DNA of 64,000 nt from Opisthocomus hoazin (GCF_030867145.1 NC_134414.1:81954504-82018503), one strand, 5' to 3'; counted from the first letter of the stretch, positions 48,071 to 61,562 are shown. The notes: generated by a model from the sequence alone, not told the origin. Translations and numbers: made by a program.

Positions 48071-49634
48071 TTGTTAAACTTCATCAGTGTAATACACTGT
48101 GTCCTGTAATGCTATTTATGACAGACCAGCACTTCGTGTTTCTTCTGTCCAGAAGGACATTTCTCATCTGTAAGTTGGCAGAAAATTGTACATGATAGGA
48201 GGTGCATCCATTACTAGGTCAGCTGAATTTCTAAAACTTACATTAAAGATAATGGAACAAAGAGTGCCATCATTCATAAATTTTATATGTATATATATAT
48301 CTCGGGTAGGTAAGCAGTGAAAAAGAATTTCTGATTTAAGGACAATGATGTCCCAGGAACAAGCAGTTACAAGCTGGCTTTAGGAGGGTAGCTTCTGGAA
48401 CAACCTTCCCAGAGTAAGAGTCTTGTAAATACTTTAAAGATATATATATAAATAATTTTATTTATTTATTTTTACATTATATGACATATTTGCCCATGAA
48501 GGAAGAGAATCATTCTCTAGAATCCAGCAAGTTTTTTCTATTCTCATGTGCAAAGTTAGCTAATATATTATTAAGACTACCCTGTATTTTAAAGTTGTAT
48601 TCAGAGCTATTAAAAAATTAGAACCAAAATTTAAGTCAATTGTGAATACTGCCTAGAAGCAAAAAATTACATTAATTTCTACAGTCTATATCTGCCTACA
48701 TGCTTCCGAAGGAAGAAAAAGTAATGAAAAGCTTAAGGGAGAATATTTTTCTATCTTCAGAGTGTCCTGTTTCTGCAGCATAACAGAAGGAAGCTTTTGC
48801 CATGAGACTGACCAACAGCTGCCACCAGAGGTACCTAAAGGAGTTATCTGTGGATCTTCCTTTGCTGAAAGGCACACAAAAAAAGTGTTTGCAATTTGTG
48901 CCTTTAATTTTCACGAATATATGTAACTGGCCAGAAAAAAAGGGGGTTTGATACCTCTAAAAATGCAGTCAGTTTCAGATTCAAATGCATCTTTATGGGT
49001 TTAAAATCAGCTTAAAAATTCTTAATGTGCTTTTAGGCACAGAACATTAACACCATTTTTCCTCTTTTCTTTGTCTCTCCAAAGCCTTCCTTATTCTGTA
49101 AATGTACGGAGAATGACTAAAGGATTTCCCTTGTAGAAAATGCTCTCCCTCCCTGCTGTTGGCTTTTCTCTGTTTGGAAGGTAGTGTTGCTGTTGGAGGA
49201 GAGTTCCTGCAGGGAAACAGTGAGCTCCGAAAGTCTGTGCCTTGGCCTGGAGAGTGAGTTTCGGCCTCAGCCCAAGCAAGAGGAAGCTCTCCTGCCTGCA
49301 GAGGGACTATTGCTGAAGGACGTTGCGTGCTACCTGAAGAAGGCTGCGATTGCTCATTGCAGTACTGGAGCAAATTAGTAACCTCTTGTGGATAAGGAAA
49401 AATCATATTCGAAAGAGAAATGTTGTGATTTTGAGAACTGATACATTTACAGTTTGTCTTTCCCTGCTGTTTTATGAGCTTTAGCATCGTCTGATGCCAG
49501 TGAAATTAGAGCATGAGACCAGGGAAGGGAATCATTATTCTGCTTTATTTTAAGACTGCCTAATGAATGCTGTACCTGTGATGATCAGTGAAGTATCTAT
49601 AACGCATATAAGAAGCAATAAAATAAAGAAGCAT

Positions 49635-50500
49635 GATGTTAATAGGATTGAGGAGTGGGCCCGTGACAACCTCATGAGGTTCAACAAGACCAAGTGCAAG
49701 GTCCTGCACCTGGGTTTGGGCAACCCCCACTATCAATACAGGCTGGGGAATGAAGGGATTGAGAGCAGCCCTGCCGAGAAGGACTTAGGGGTACTGGTGG
49801 ATGAAAAGATGCACATGAGCCAACAATGTGTGCTTACAGCCCAGAAGGCCAACTGTATCCCGGGCTGCAGCAAAAGCAGTGTGGCCAGCAGGTCAAGGGA
49901 GGGGATTCTGCCCCTCTACTCTGCTTTGGTGAGACCTAAGCTGGAGTCCTGTGTCCAGCTCTCGAGCTCTCAGTGCAGAAAAGACATGGAGCTGTTAGAG
50001 TGGGTCCAGAGGAGGGACACAAAAATGATCTGAGGGCTGGAGCACCTCTCCTATGAGGACAGGCTGAGAGAGTTGGGCTTGTTCAGCCTGGAGAAGGGAA
50101 GGCTCTGGGGAGACCTTATAGCAGCCTTTTGATAAGGGGCTGTCCTGGGTTTGACCAGGACAGGTTAATTTTCAGAGAGGCTTATAAGAAAGACAGAGAA
50201 AGATTTTTTACTAAGGCCTACAGTGACAGGACAAGGGGTAGAGGTTTTAAACTGAAAGAGGGTAGATTTAGATTACATATACAAAGCAGTACTTTACTAT
50301 GAAGGTGATGAGGCACAGGAGCATGCTGCCCAGAGAAGCTGTGGGTGCCCCATCCCTGGAAGAGTTCAAGGCCAGGCTGGACAGGGCTCTGAGAAACCTG
50401 GTCTAGTGGAAGGTGTCCCTGCTTACTGCAGGGGTGTTTGACTAGATGACCTTGAAAAGTCCCTTCCAACCCAAACCATTCTGTGACTCCATGATTTATG
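49635..50500 (+). mobile_element. CR1 LINE: ORF2 C-terminus and 3' UTR
   Basis: The frame ending at 50033 encodes EEWARDNLMRFNKTKCKVLH, EKDLGVLVDEKM and [11 protein letters not shown], the conserved C-terminus of CR1 ORF2, followed by the CR1 3' UTR (AGGCTGAGAGAGTTGGGCTT, GTTCAAGGCCAGGCTGGACA) and a tail at about 50465-50497. A foreign 35-base piece resembling the start of an LTR interrupts the 3' UTR near 50149-50183. The copy is inactive. Confidence 0.95.
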
Positions 50501-50634
50501 ACTTCACTCCGTTTATTTCATTACTATTTTGGGGAAGTTTTACTTTTCAGCATTAAGAAATTATGTTGAAGGTTGCATAGAATAAGAACCCAAGAAAAAT
50601 AAAATGCTCTTTCACACAATAGACAAACCTGTAT

Positions 50635-51400
50635 TGTCCTGGTTTTGGTTACAACAGAACTAATTCTCCTTTAGTGAATTTTCCTTTCAGCTAAGTTCTT
50701 CTAAGTATCTGCATTTTTCTGAAGTTGGCTGCATATTCGACAGACTGTGCCTGCTCCAGAGCTGATAACACCTAATGTTTATAGTTACACTGAGCTAACG
50801 GTAGGAATGGAATGCAGGAAAAGGGCCCTGTTTATAATCATTATCATAGCAGACAAGGTCATCAATAGACCTCTTATGTTCTGTAAGTGAGGAGTCATAA
50901 AGAGTCGCACTTGCAGGGAGGAGTGGACCGAACAAGTGACCCCATGTTGACCAACGCAATATTCCATGCCATGCACGTCATACTCAGTTTAAAGCTGGGG
51001 GATCATGAGGGTCTCACTCTCTTCATCCATGGCTGCCTTCTGAAGAGGACCTTGCTCCTTGTCCTGCCTTTGATTGTGATCCAGATCCCGATCCGTGTAT
51101 TTCTGAGTCCAGTTCCCGTCTCCTGCAGAGGCTAGTCCGGGACTTCCTGGTGCTGCCTGGCAGCTGCTGGCGGGATGACAGCACCCCGGCACCCAAGTCC
51201 TGGAAACTCAGTATTGGTTCTGTATATTTTGCATTATTCCTCTTATTGGTAGTACTATTAGTATTGTTAGTAAAGCTGTTTTCATTTCCAGTTTGTAAGT
51301 CTCCCTTTTCCACTTTTTCCCTTCCCCTGGTGAGGAGGGTGGGGGTTAATAGAGAACATATGCTACGCTGTTTATTGCTGCTCTGCTCTAAACAGTGACA
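50635..51400 (+). mobile_element. Solo LTR of an endogenous retrovirus (type B, plus)
   Basis: Begins TGTCCTGGTTTTGG (50635) and ends TAAACAGTGACA (51400). It shares with the element at 40412-41049, in the opposite orientation, the blocks ATTCCATGCCATGCACGTCA, ACTCAGTTTAAAGCTGGGG and GTAAAGCTGTTTTCAT. It is about 130 bases longer than that copy. No viral genes adjoin it, so it is read as a solo LTR; no convincing target duplication was seen. Confidence 0.8.
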
Positions 51401-54400
51401 ACTGTGAATAATAGACTACAAACTACAGAGAAGCAACAGAAATTTATTTCAGTTTATTAAATACTATGTATACAAGTAGAGAGGCTTGTTATATTTGCAA
51501 TGTAATAATACTAATTGTTAATATTATAATGATGAATATCAATGTCTTCTGCTTATCGATATAATGCATATCAATGCAAATGTAGTAATAGATGGGATAA
51601 AAGAATGCCTGTTCCTACTAGTACTTGTGTAAAACGAGACAACAAAAAAAACAATGGCAGCCCTGGCTGGTCTCTGATGCTGATAAACAGCTGATGTGGA
51701 AACTGATGCATAGGTGGTATCTGTCATGGTTGCAGATTTTGTGTTATAGTGAAAAGGGGACAAAGTGGATCAGAAAACTGATTGTGCAAGTTGCAGTGTG
51801 AAGGAGTGGTACTAAGTCTCTGCCTCCTGAAGATAACTTTGATGTAGAAATAGGAGTTTCAAGTCTGTTGAGTGGAAAGATGATGTTGCCCTGTGAGCTG
51901 TTTGTGCAGGTCTAACAGCTGAGACATTTCTTAAATATCCTAAGTGAAAGCTACACAGCCAAAAATGGGATTTTCATAAATAAATGTAGCTGTTTTTAGG
52001 AGAATTTATGTTCTTTTTCCAAGCCATTTCCAACTTAATCATGAGAGCTTAACCTTGTGTTTTCTTGAGTATGCGGTATCGTGCTTTATCCATGCACTTG
52101 TACGATACAACTGTGGCCAGACACAGATGAGGCATTAGATTATATTGCCTATATGGAGGGAAAAGATCCAAAATATGAGTGTACCGGCAGACCTTATGGA
52201 TCTCACACATTGACACGTGTATAAATGCCTAGGGGCTATGACAAATCTCCTGCCAAGCCCGGGGAGCCTAGGTGCTGGTTTTGCCAGATCCTGGAAAGGC
52301 ATCTCCTCTGTCAGTCCCACATCAGTTCTGCTCCTTTAAGATGCAGATGGCAGTGAGACAGCTAACTCTGGGCAGGCTCCTTGCCTATCGCACCTGTGTA
52401 GCAGCTGTTATTGCTGGACTCTATACTGGCTACAGATCCACCAAATTATAAATGGGTCGTGTTACCCCTGCTCCAAGGCAACTAAAGACTTTGACTACCA
52501 AAGCTGTATGCCAATAAATACTATACAGTGAAAGAGAGTGATTTCCCCTCCCTCCCCCCAAAGAATTAAAAGACTATTTTACCACTGTTAATTTTAAGGA
52601 AAACTACTTCAAACTGCATCCCTTGGAGACAGACTTTAGAGGCCACACATTTACAAAATGGCACTGAAGAGAAATAGACATATTTATTTTTCATCTGAGG
52701 TCTGCTTGGAAAACTTTATAGATTTGGATAATTGTGAATCAGTCATTGACAAGCTTGTATTTCATATGTGGCTGCACAACTTCATGGCCTTTTCACACAG
52801 AGATGCTACTAACTCTTTTGTTGGTTGCAGACTTTGACTTTCAACTTTGAAGAGCAATTCCTGATAAGAAATTAGCATTTTTTCATTCTGTTTGATTCCT
52901 GTGTGGTTCTGTGGGGGGGGGGGGGGAAAGACAGCATCTCAAGCTATTTTTAAAGAAAAGATACACAACTTCTCTGTCTGGAAAAGGCTATGTGGTTCTT
53001 ATTATCTCATGTCCTGTAGAATTGTTTTACAGAAGAATAATAAGCTCTTGTGGACAGTCTGGTTGTTACCTCAACTCCCCAAGTTGCATTAGACTCTATT
53101 TGACTTTGGTTAGGCTTTGGGTCTGTTGCATTAGCAATGAAACCGTTATTTTAGCATTTCCTTTTGCAGCTTTCCATTACGGTCTATGTGAAATCCAGAT
53201 GTATCTGTTTTCTTCCAAAGAGTTACCTTGGGATACAAAATCATGGCTAATGAATCTGAACGTGTTGGATCAGATCCCAGTCCAGCTCTCTGGGAAACCC
53301 AAATTCCATTACCTCAAAAAACTGAACCCAAAATACATTAAAAACACTTTACATGTCAAATAACTATGCTTATTGAACTTATCAAAATCTATTGCTTTTG
53401 CTTGATAGGAGTTAACACAGTTGAGACAGTGGAATAATGAGTTGACTGTATATCTGGTCTTTAAACTCATTTTTTCTGTCTCTACATTTAAGAAATATTT
53501 AGGAAAATATAAATTCTCCTTTTTTTGTATGTTGAATTTCATCCCTTTATGATCCAGAAAGTTTTTCCTTCCCACAAAGTTCTAATTTAGACATCTTTAA
53601 ATAGATCATTACAATGTAAAACCTGACTAAATCCTACCTGTGTTATGACACTGCCAATGTAGTATAATTGAAATCAGATTTAAAAAACTAACAGAGGTGC
53701 AGGAGGTAAAGCTAGAGACAAGTCACTTAGCACTTTCTAACCGAATTATACAGAGGTGACAGCAAGCTTACTTCCTCTCCTTTTTCAGCACAGAGGATCT
53801 ACACTTGTCTCCTTTGTCACCATTAGTGAAATTTTTGCTATGGCTGTTTTGATCACGATGAAGAACTCGGTTGCTGGTGCTACAGCAATGAAGACCCTTT
53901 TCAAAGAAGAGCTGCCGAAGAGTCAGCTGCTTGCAGTTAGAAGAGGCAAAACCTCAGAGCATGATTAAACTCTAGCACATACTCAGCACATAAGGCTGAC
54001 CGGCTCCTCTGCTTCCCTGCCAATATTCTCATGTTTCCAAACTGTCCAGAGATCGGGTTTTCCAAGTAATACTTTCCAGACCAGAAACAGTAGATCATCT
54101 TAAAAGGTATACCAAGCATCTTCTTCGGCAGTTCTGGTGTGCACAGTATCTTTTATTACTTCACAGGAAGAGGTTCATGCTGATAATCTCAGTATCTTTC
54201 AAAACAAAAGCCTGAATTTATCTAATACCATATGTACAGTCACTGGTTGTGCAACTGTCCAGGCAATCAGTCACTTCTTTATCTTCCAATTCCATTAACC
54301 TTTTTCCCGCCTTCATAGAGGGAAACATATGATTTTACTGTCATACTATAAAACATGTTAAAGTCACTGAAGATTTATTATTATCACTTCCAGTAAGCTA

Positions 54401-57400
54401 GGAAGAATACAAATTTGATCTTTATTTTTCTCAGCAATGCTATACTATTTATTGCAGCCCTGTGGAAATCAAAGCCAAAGGCCGGGTCTCTAGTGAGTGT
54501 GAATGATCTTACTCCAAGGAAATTTAGAGATCCTGAGGTCTATTCTACCTACAAGCGAAAAAAAAAAAGAGTGGTATGTGCAAACTGACATCCTTCTTCT
54601 TCATATATTTTAATAATCGTATTTTCAGAACCAAATTGCAAAATTTTTCTGCTTCTGGCATTATAAGGAATGATAGTGGAAGTGTGTGAACATCCCAAGA
54701 AAAGAACTGTTTACAGTATTTCACACAGGACTAGAAGCCAAAGTCAAAGATGTAGTGAAACTTTTTTGATTTGCCCAGATGACTTTCACAGAATTGTCCA
54801 ATACTACATTGTTCATTTTTTGACTCACAGAAGTTAAGTTGAACATGGAGACATCAGTTTCCATGAAATGCACTTGGGAAGAACCCGGTTAATTTACCTA
54901 TTCTGTATCCTGAATAAAGCCTTGATTTTTTTGACAGGGGACAAATATGAGAGTGAAGGGAGAAAAAAATGATGAAAAGAAGGAGAGAGAGAGTTTTTCC
55001 CAGTTTGAAAATCTTTAAAATATTTGTTTATTTCCCTGTGTGGAATAGGAAGGATTTTTTTTTTTAAAGTTCTTTGATTATACTCAGTTTGAGTCCAATG
55101 TGTGTTATTTTAAAATTCAGTTGCACTATATGCAAGCTTCTGTCCTTCACACTGGAATTCTCCACGAAGGAGATTAATATCCAAGACAGAGATGATTATC
55201 TGATAATGAAGATTAAATTTTCTTTCTGACTTTTTCTTCCTACCTCCTTCAGATTATTTCAGATTTCTTTCCTGGAGAGTAGAGAAAATGAATGTGATAT
55301 GATGAATGAGTATTATATAAACTTTTGTTGACTGTAAGGCTTTTGGATCAGGGACTGTATTTTGTGCTTTTTGTCATGCCCAGCAAATTCCTTGGAAATT
55401 TCTCTATAAAAGAGGAAGAAAGAAAAAACAGTATATAAACGAGAGGCAGAAAATAAATAGCAAGTTTGAAACAGAATACTGGAAGGATTTAATAAAGCAA
55501 TTTTAGGTTTGTGTCCAGTTACCTGTTTTGTGACTAGGCAGTTGACCTAAATTAGACTCATTAATGTGAAAGATTCTGAATTTGTGACTCACTTATTGCC
55601 AGAAAAAAAAGGATTTTTTAATAATACAAAGTTAAATATGTACACTAAATCTTAGTTTAATTTGAAATGGTTGTTTGCAATTAGATTTTTCCTCGAAGCA
55701 ACATATTGATTATTCTCACAGCTAATTGGTATTAAAGGACTTTGCAACATTGTGGCTTTTGACTGCCCGATTAGTTTCGTTTTCTTACCAGTCATTGGCA
55801 TAGTATATTAATTTTCATTTTTCTTCACTAGTTCTTTTTAAAGACTTGAATGTATGCTTCATCTGGTGTGAGAAGGATCTGTGGCACTAATAAAACATAT
55901 GTAGTCTGGAAATGATTTATGGTACATTTTTGTAAAGTATGTGTTCAAGTTTTGCAAGAGAAGTAGCTCCTACTGTTGAAATAAGTATGGAAAGAATGTG
56001 CAACTAGTTGAGGATTTTAAAGTGAAGGTTAGAATAAAAAGGTTCACACCTTTTAGTTGAAATGCACCTCAAGTGCTTGTTGACACAAGCAAATTTTAGA
56101 GCTTTCATCATTACAATTTCCTTCAAGAGAAGTTTCTTATAGGCAGAGGAACATGAGAGGTAGTGTGGCTATGTTGTGAGGTCTCAGGACTGAAAATGTT
56201 TAGGATGGGTTGCTACACCTCCAGCTTTCAACCATCTGCTCCAGTGCCTGGGAGCTACCAGTTCGTTTGCCTATGAACAGCAGTAGTGCACCAGAGCATG
56301 GATCTTATATAGCAGATTTTTATGGGGCGTTCCTGATAAGGTGAGAAATAGAGGAATGTGTAAGGTAGACAGATGAACAAACTGTTGGGGCTGCAGTCTG
56401 AGTGGAGAAACATCTTTAGCTGCCTCATTCAGCTCTTGGGCCTTTCTCTGGAAAAGTGAAAGTGAGCTGTCTTTGGCAGACACGAAGAGAAATAGAGAGA
56501 TCGTAAGACGACTTAATCTGTAGTGTGCTGCTTCTTTTCTGCTCATTCTCTAAATGCTGCTGTTCAGAATAAAGTGGGTCTATTGAATTCCAGCATAAGA
56601 CAGCCCTGTAGCAACTGGATGGAAGTTTGTCAAGACTTTCTTTTTAATTCTTAGAAGTCTAGGGTCAGATGGAGCATATCAGTAAATTCTCTGAGAAGTT
56701 TAATTATTCTGGTCTTGAGTCCTGCGTCCGGCCCTTGCAAGAAATCCTGGAGCTCTGAGTTCCCTAATAGCTTCAGGAAAAACACGGCATTTGTTGTCTG
56801 GAAGAAGACACTTGCTGGTTTTTCACTAGAAGGCTCTAGAATTTCAAAGGAATCACTTCCATTTCTCTGCGTGGGTCATATATAAAGAATGGGCTTGTTG
56901 CCTGACATTTGGAAATAGCCTTGTGGTAGCAGCAGTGGGAAAACTCTTTAGGTTAAAATTACAGATAAGAAAAATATTTAATGTTATGAACGACAAAGAA
57001 TAAACTGCAAAATGTAGTTTTAACCAAGAGTACTGATACCAGACAACCTGATAACAAACCCTGTATTTTTCACAAATGAAAACAGTTCTCCTTAAGGTAG
57101 ACTTCTCCAGTTGTTGATGGCTCTCAAATGCTACTGCTCATCAGCATGCTTTAATGGAGGAGATACAGACAGTTTAATGGCAAGTTTGCCATTAAAGTTC
57201 GCCTTGGACCAGGGTGCTCCAAGGTGGAGAAGTAGAAGGGAAGACTACTAGAGATCTGTGCCTACCTATTTCACCACATTTCAACAATCATATTTTGGAG
57301 AAATTATTCTGGGGTTTTTGTCATTATTCTTTTGGTGAATGAAAGATCCATTATTCCTAGTATTGGGCAGGTGTTCGTCTGAGGCACATGTTACATTTTC

Positions 57401-58394
57401 TTTTCCAAATCTCACTTTCCAGACCTTTACTGTTAAACTAATATAGAAGTAACACGTCTAAAATTAGACAGAGAAGATTATCTTTAGCTGGATGAGGTAG
57501 CGATGAAAACATGCACATCGTTTTCTTCTTAATTTCTGGCACACTCTCACCGCTCTTACATCAGGAGGGCTCTGCCCAGGGAGGATCCACTGACAGATTT
57601 TCATAACAAAGCACTGATGATTGAGCTGTAACAAAACTAACATTGTAATGAATAACTTTATACTCAATATGAGACCACAATTAAAAGGCCTCTTGGCTTT
57701 TTTGGATGCCAAAAGCTGTCCATTATTGAAACCCTGATTTAGATTTGCTTGGATGGCTAAAAAATGTTAAGTTTTATTTACCACTTAAACTCCTAAGTAC
57801 TGAATGGAGGAATTAATAAAGTATACATCTGGGGCAAGAAGAACAGAGTCCAGTCTTTTCCCAAGGGAAATACTGGTTTTCTTTACAGGCGCAGGAGGTC
57901 CAAGATCATGGACTTCTAATCTCTTTTCTATTAAAGTATATGGTAATCTGGTTTGCAAGTACAGGACTAGGGAGAAATGGCTACTTTCTTCTTTATTATC
58001 TGCACACTAGCATAATTGATTATGGGAAACGCAGGAACTCAGCTGACAGTCTCCAATTCCCATTTGCCTTTGAATATCCCTTGATTTTTAGATCTCAACA
58101 GTATTTAGAGGGGTGATCCCTTTCCCACTTCAGCACTTGGTGTTGCCGACATCTCAGCGGTTCCTGCCGTGTTCCTTCTGTAAAGGCATGTGGAAGACGA
58201 GAGCACCTGCTTCAGTAAGGTAACCTCATCTAGGGCATAGAAAAGGGGATAAGGAATAAAGTGGGAAGTGAAGGGATCATACAGAGACACAAAGATGAAG
58301 GAGACAGTGGAAAGAAACAAACTTTTTCAGTCATGCTGACTGATGTGCCATCAAGAAATCGCAGGCTTTGACACTGATAAGGATGTAAAGCTGG
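51401..58394. other. Intergenic sequence, no recognised gene
   Basis: AT-rich single-copy-looking DNA with a poly-G run. Open frames up to 150 codons (52911-53363, plus) start in the poly-G and show no domain; I see no splice-bounded coding block. Confidence 0.5.
52911..52926. repeat. Poly-G run
   Basis: About sixteen consecutive bases that are almost all G, followed by AAAG. Length is uncertain because such runs are hard to sequence and assemble. Confidence 0.85.
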
Positions 58395-59240
58395 GTGTCC
58401 CAGATATTTGGGGTGGGTGGGGTGTCAATGGGACTACGCAAAACTCAGGAGGGAGAGGAGCAAAGGGGTAAGAGGTGGATAGGCCTGTGCTTAAGAGGGT
58501 CCGGCTGTGCACCGGTCCAACCCAGCTCTGCGCCTCATCACCCCAGCCTGGCCTGTCTTCCCCTTAAATCCTGCAGTACGTCTCCCTGCACCTCCTCGCT
58601 TGCTGTCCCATGTGGGTGTGGGTGCTGTAGGCACGAGGTGCTGGCTGCTGGCAGAGGGGTGAGGGGATTTGGGGCCAGGCACTGGGGTCAGATGAGGGGT
58701 GCAGGTGCCCTGGAATAGTGGTGTCAGCAGCTGGAGGCTGTGGGGTCTCAGAGACACTAACCAGAGTGGGGGGGACCAGGTGAATGAGGCAAGCAATGGG
58801 CTCCATGCCAGTGGCTGGAGTGGGGCTACAGTCTCAGCCCGTGTGCCCACGCTGGCTGCAGGCGGGTGAGCGTCCACATCTCCCTCAAACCAGGTGTGCG
58901 TGGGGGATGCGTGTGTCAGCCACGGCAAACTCCGTGCTGCATCCACGAGCGAGCAAGAGGTCTTGGGTCTGGGCGGGGGTACCAGGCAGGTGGAGGAGCC
59001 GTGCTGGTATTCAGGGCAGCTGTGAAATATGATGGTGACTGTGGAAGGTGCCTGTGTGCATGTCTGTGTGTCCGTGTGTGTTTCTGGGATGCATGCTCAG
59101 CTCCACCATGGGCTGAACCTGCGAAGGGGAAGGCGGCAGCCGTGTCCCCCAGGCTGGGCAGAGACGCCAGGTAGGAGGGGGCTCCCAGGCTCTGGTACTG
59201 TGAAAGGCAGCAGCCACTTATAACATCCCTTAACAATTTC
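58395..59240 (+). repeat. GC-rich repeat region containing dispersed repeat copy 2
   Basis: A sharply bounded GC-rich island in AT-rich DNA. Its last 200 bases (59035-59235) are the second copy of the repeat at 12490-12715. The first 600 bases have long stop-free frames on both strands (the longest, 151 codons, on minus), as expected from base composition; none looks like a protein family. It could be an LTR or other retroelement piece, or a GC-rich island; the family is unassigned. Confidence 0.55.
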
Positions 59241-61445
59241 TTCTATATAGAAGAAGAATGCAACGCTTGGAGAATTTTAAAGTAATTTTCCTTCTGCTTT
59301 CTAAGTATCGTTGGGCTGACACTTGTGTAAAAATTTAGCTCAAAAAGGAACTTGTTTGGGGAAGTTGTAAGCCAGAAAACAGAAAAGACATGTTGGGATT
59401 CAGCCTCAGCACAGATAACTACCATCCAGCTTGTAGAACTGTACACAAACAAACACATTAAACAAGTAATATGAATATAAATAAATAATTTTACTATTAC
59501 TCGGATTTGTCAGCCAAGTGTGGTCCCCTCACGTTTGACCTATGCAGATCCACTGTGTCAGCAGGAGTCCAGTGTCCCATAATGGGGTTTTGGAGTTACA
59601 AAAAAAAAAAAAAAAGCCTTCTGAGTCTTTGAAGATGAAACAACTCACTCTGCTTTTCAAAACTTTTTCCTACTGACTTTGTGGTGTGAGAGCATGATGA
59701 AAAGCAGCGGTTTTGCAACAAACTGAGGAAGCACTAGAACAGTTTGCAAGGAATGAGAGATTTAAGATATCTGGTGCCCACGTCTGTTGTTATCCCAGTC
59801 ACTCAGGAAAAGCCAAACAGGCAGAGCCCTTGGAAAAATAAGTTGCTTTTCACGTACAGAAGCCTCAGTAACATCCCAGCTTTACAGTTAATGAAGTCTT
59901 AATTCAGAATTAAAGGATAATTGCACATATAACCCAGCTATGCAATACCTCTGTTTAAGAACAAAAAGAAAAGAGCTAGGTGAAACATCTTGCCTTTTAA
60001 ACTGTTTTAGGGACAAAAGTTTGATCTTCTGGAGTCTAAAGTATGTAGTTTTCATGGTCGAGGCTGTGAGAACTGCCACTCAAAAGCTTGGTGTGGATGA
60101 TAGAAAACACTTTTCTTTCCCTTTTGGAACAAGAATCTCAACTCATTCACAAGTTTACAAGTGAGTTAGGTTTTCATTAGCAAAGGACAGGAGACTGTTG
60201 GATAGCTTAGGACCCTTTTTAAAATACTCCCTGCTTAATGCCAGGAGGTTTTGAAAAATGTGAGAGTGGAGAATGCTTGGCATCCCTGAAATTACACAGT
60301 ACCTTAAAAGTTATTAAAGCTACAGTGTTTTCTTTGTTATATCTACATGTAAATCATTAATTTTCACTAGAGTCCCTTTCTAAGTAAATGAATCATGGCA
60401 TGGGCTGATGTTTAAAATAATGCAAAAGGTATCCAGGTTTCTGATTGGCTTTGTGTTTATTTCTGAATATTATGAATAAAGCAAGGCATTTTTACCCCAA
60501 AACTCTATTAAAAGAAAAACAAAAAACAAAGTTTTATTCTTTTAAAAACTTTGTCTGAAACTTCAGAATATTTGAAAGCCAGCCTTCCTCTCCGTCAGTC
60601 TTCATGAGCTCCTCCTTCTTAACTTTAAAGAAATGTGATCACTGTTTGCATTCCTTTGTATTTAAACAAAGAACTTCCAGGAGGAAAAACCACACTATTT
60701 TATTTACATGGGAAACAGATCTACCTGACACATGTAGCTTAATGGCTGGCAAAGAGCTCTTCAAAGATTTGTCTCCTAGAAAACTAAACTGCACTGCTTT
60801 CCAGAAAAAAATATTGTCCTCCTCCTCCTCCTATTGTCCAAATTTGCAGTTTGTACAAATTAACATCAAGGATGATTTCAATGTTGTGATGACACATATG
60901 GCACATATAGTGCAGTCTACATGTCAAATAAAGTTATGTGGATGTTCTTCACTTTCACAGCACTCATTCACAAAACTGAGGAACACAAATGGATTTATAG
61001 ACTGCAGAGTGTGAAAAAGTTTTGATGAGCAGCATCATGCTAGGTCACTCATCTTTAACAATACTGTTGCACATTTGTGCCACAAAAAAAATGAGCTCAG
61101 GGGGAAATGAAATGCTACACTGGCTGCTGATGGCCTTCCACATAGAAGGGCAAAGAAAAGCCATCAGACTCTCTAGCTGGCTTCATTTGCAAAGTAGTCA
61201 ATGTAAGTGAAAGATTCTTAAAGATCCTCCACAGCATGGGACATGTACTTAAAAAAACGTGATGCTCCTGCAGTGAAAAATAATTTGTCATCCTGAGTCT
61301 GGTGGTTTGCTGTTTTAAATTTGGTGGGCACCTGTGATTTTCTGCCACAAGTTGTTCCTAACACAGGAAACAAGAGGTCAGTAGAAATGTGACACGTTAC
61401 ACTGTTCTTTTATAAGATGCACATACCTCCTTTTAACCATTTTGT
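59241..61445. other. Intergenic sequence, no recognised gene
   Basis: Holds a poly-A run and a 136-codon plus-strand ORF (60604-61014), Cys- and Ser-containing, without a recognised domain; it may be a remnant of an unidentified transposon or chance. Confidence 0.45.
59599..59616. repeat. Poly-A run
   Basis: About 17 consecutive A. Comparable runs occur near 11970-11985 (A) and 30838-30853 (T). None is clearly a retrocopy tail. Confidence 0.85.
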
Positions 61446-61562
61446 TCATAGAATTATTTAGGTTGGAAAAGACCCTAAAGATCACTGAGTCCAACTGTTA
61501 ACACTGCCAAGTTCACCAGTAAACCATGTCCCTAAGTGGCACGTAAATCAATACACACTTTA
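61446..61562 (-). mobile_element. CR1 LINE 3' fragment, reverse orientation
   Basis: On the plus strand: TCATAGAATTATTTAGGTTG, then GAAAAGACCCTAAAGATCAC and TGAGTCCAACTGTTAAC, the reversed CR1 3' end. It matches the layout of the fragment at 37965-38205, including the CACTGCCAAG and AAACCA.GTCC stretches. Confidence 0.92.

Noticed and set aside
49047..49487. 146-codon minus-strand ORF
   Set aside because: No domain, no splice or promoter context, and composition like the surrounding noncoding DNA.
49563..50033. 156-codon plus-strand ORF considered as a host gene
   Set aside because: It is the CR1 ORF2 C-terminus, already annotated as a mobile element.
52911..53363. 150-codon plus-strand ORF
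   Set aside because: It begins in a poly-G run, giving an artificial Gly stretch, and shows no family resemblance.
53756..53968. 70-codon plus-strand frame with a hydrophobic middle
   Set aside because: It has no recognised domain and no supporting splice signals.
58491..58946. 151-codon minus-strand ORF
   Set aside because: It lies in GC-rich repeat-like DNA with open frames on both strands, is low-complexity in Pro/Ser/Thr, and has no recognised domain.
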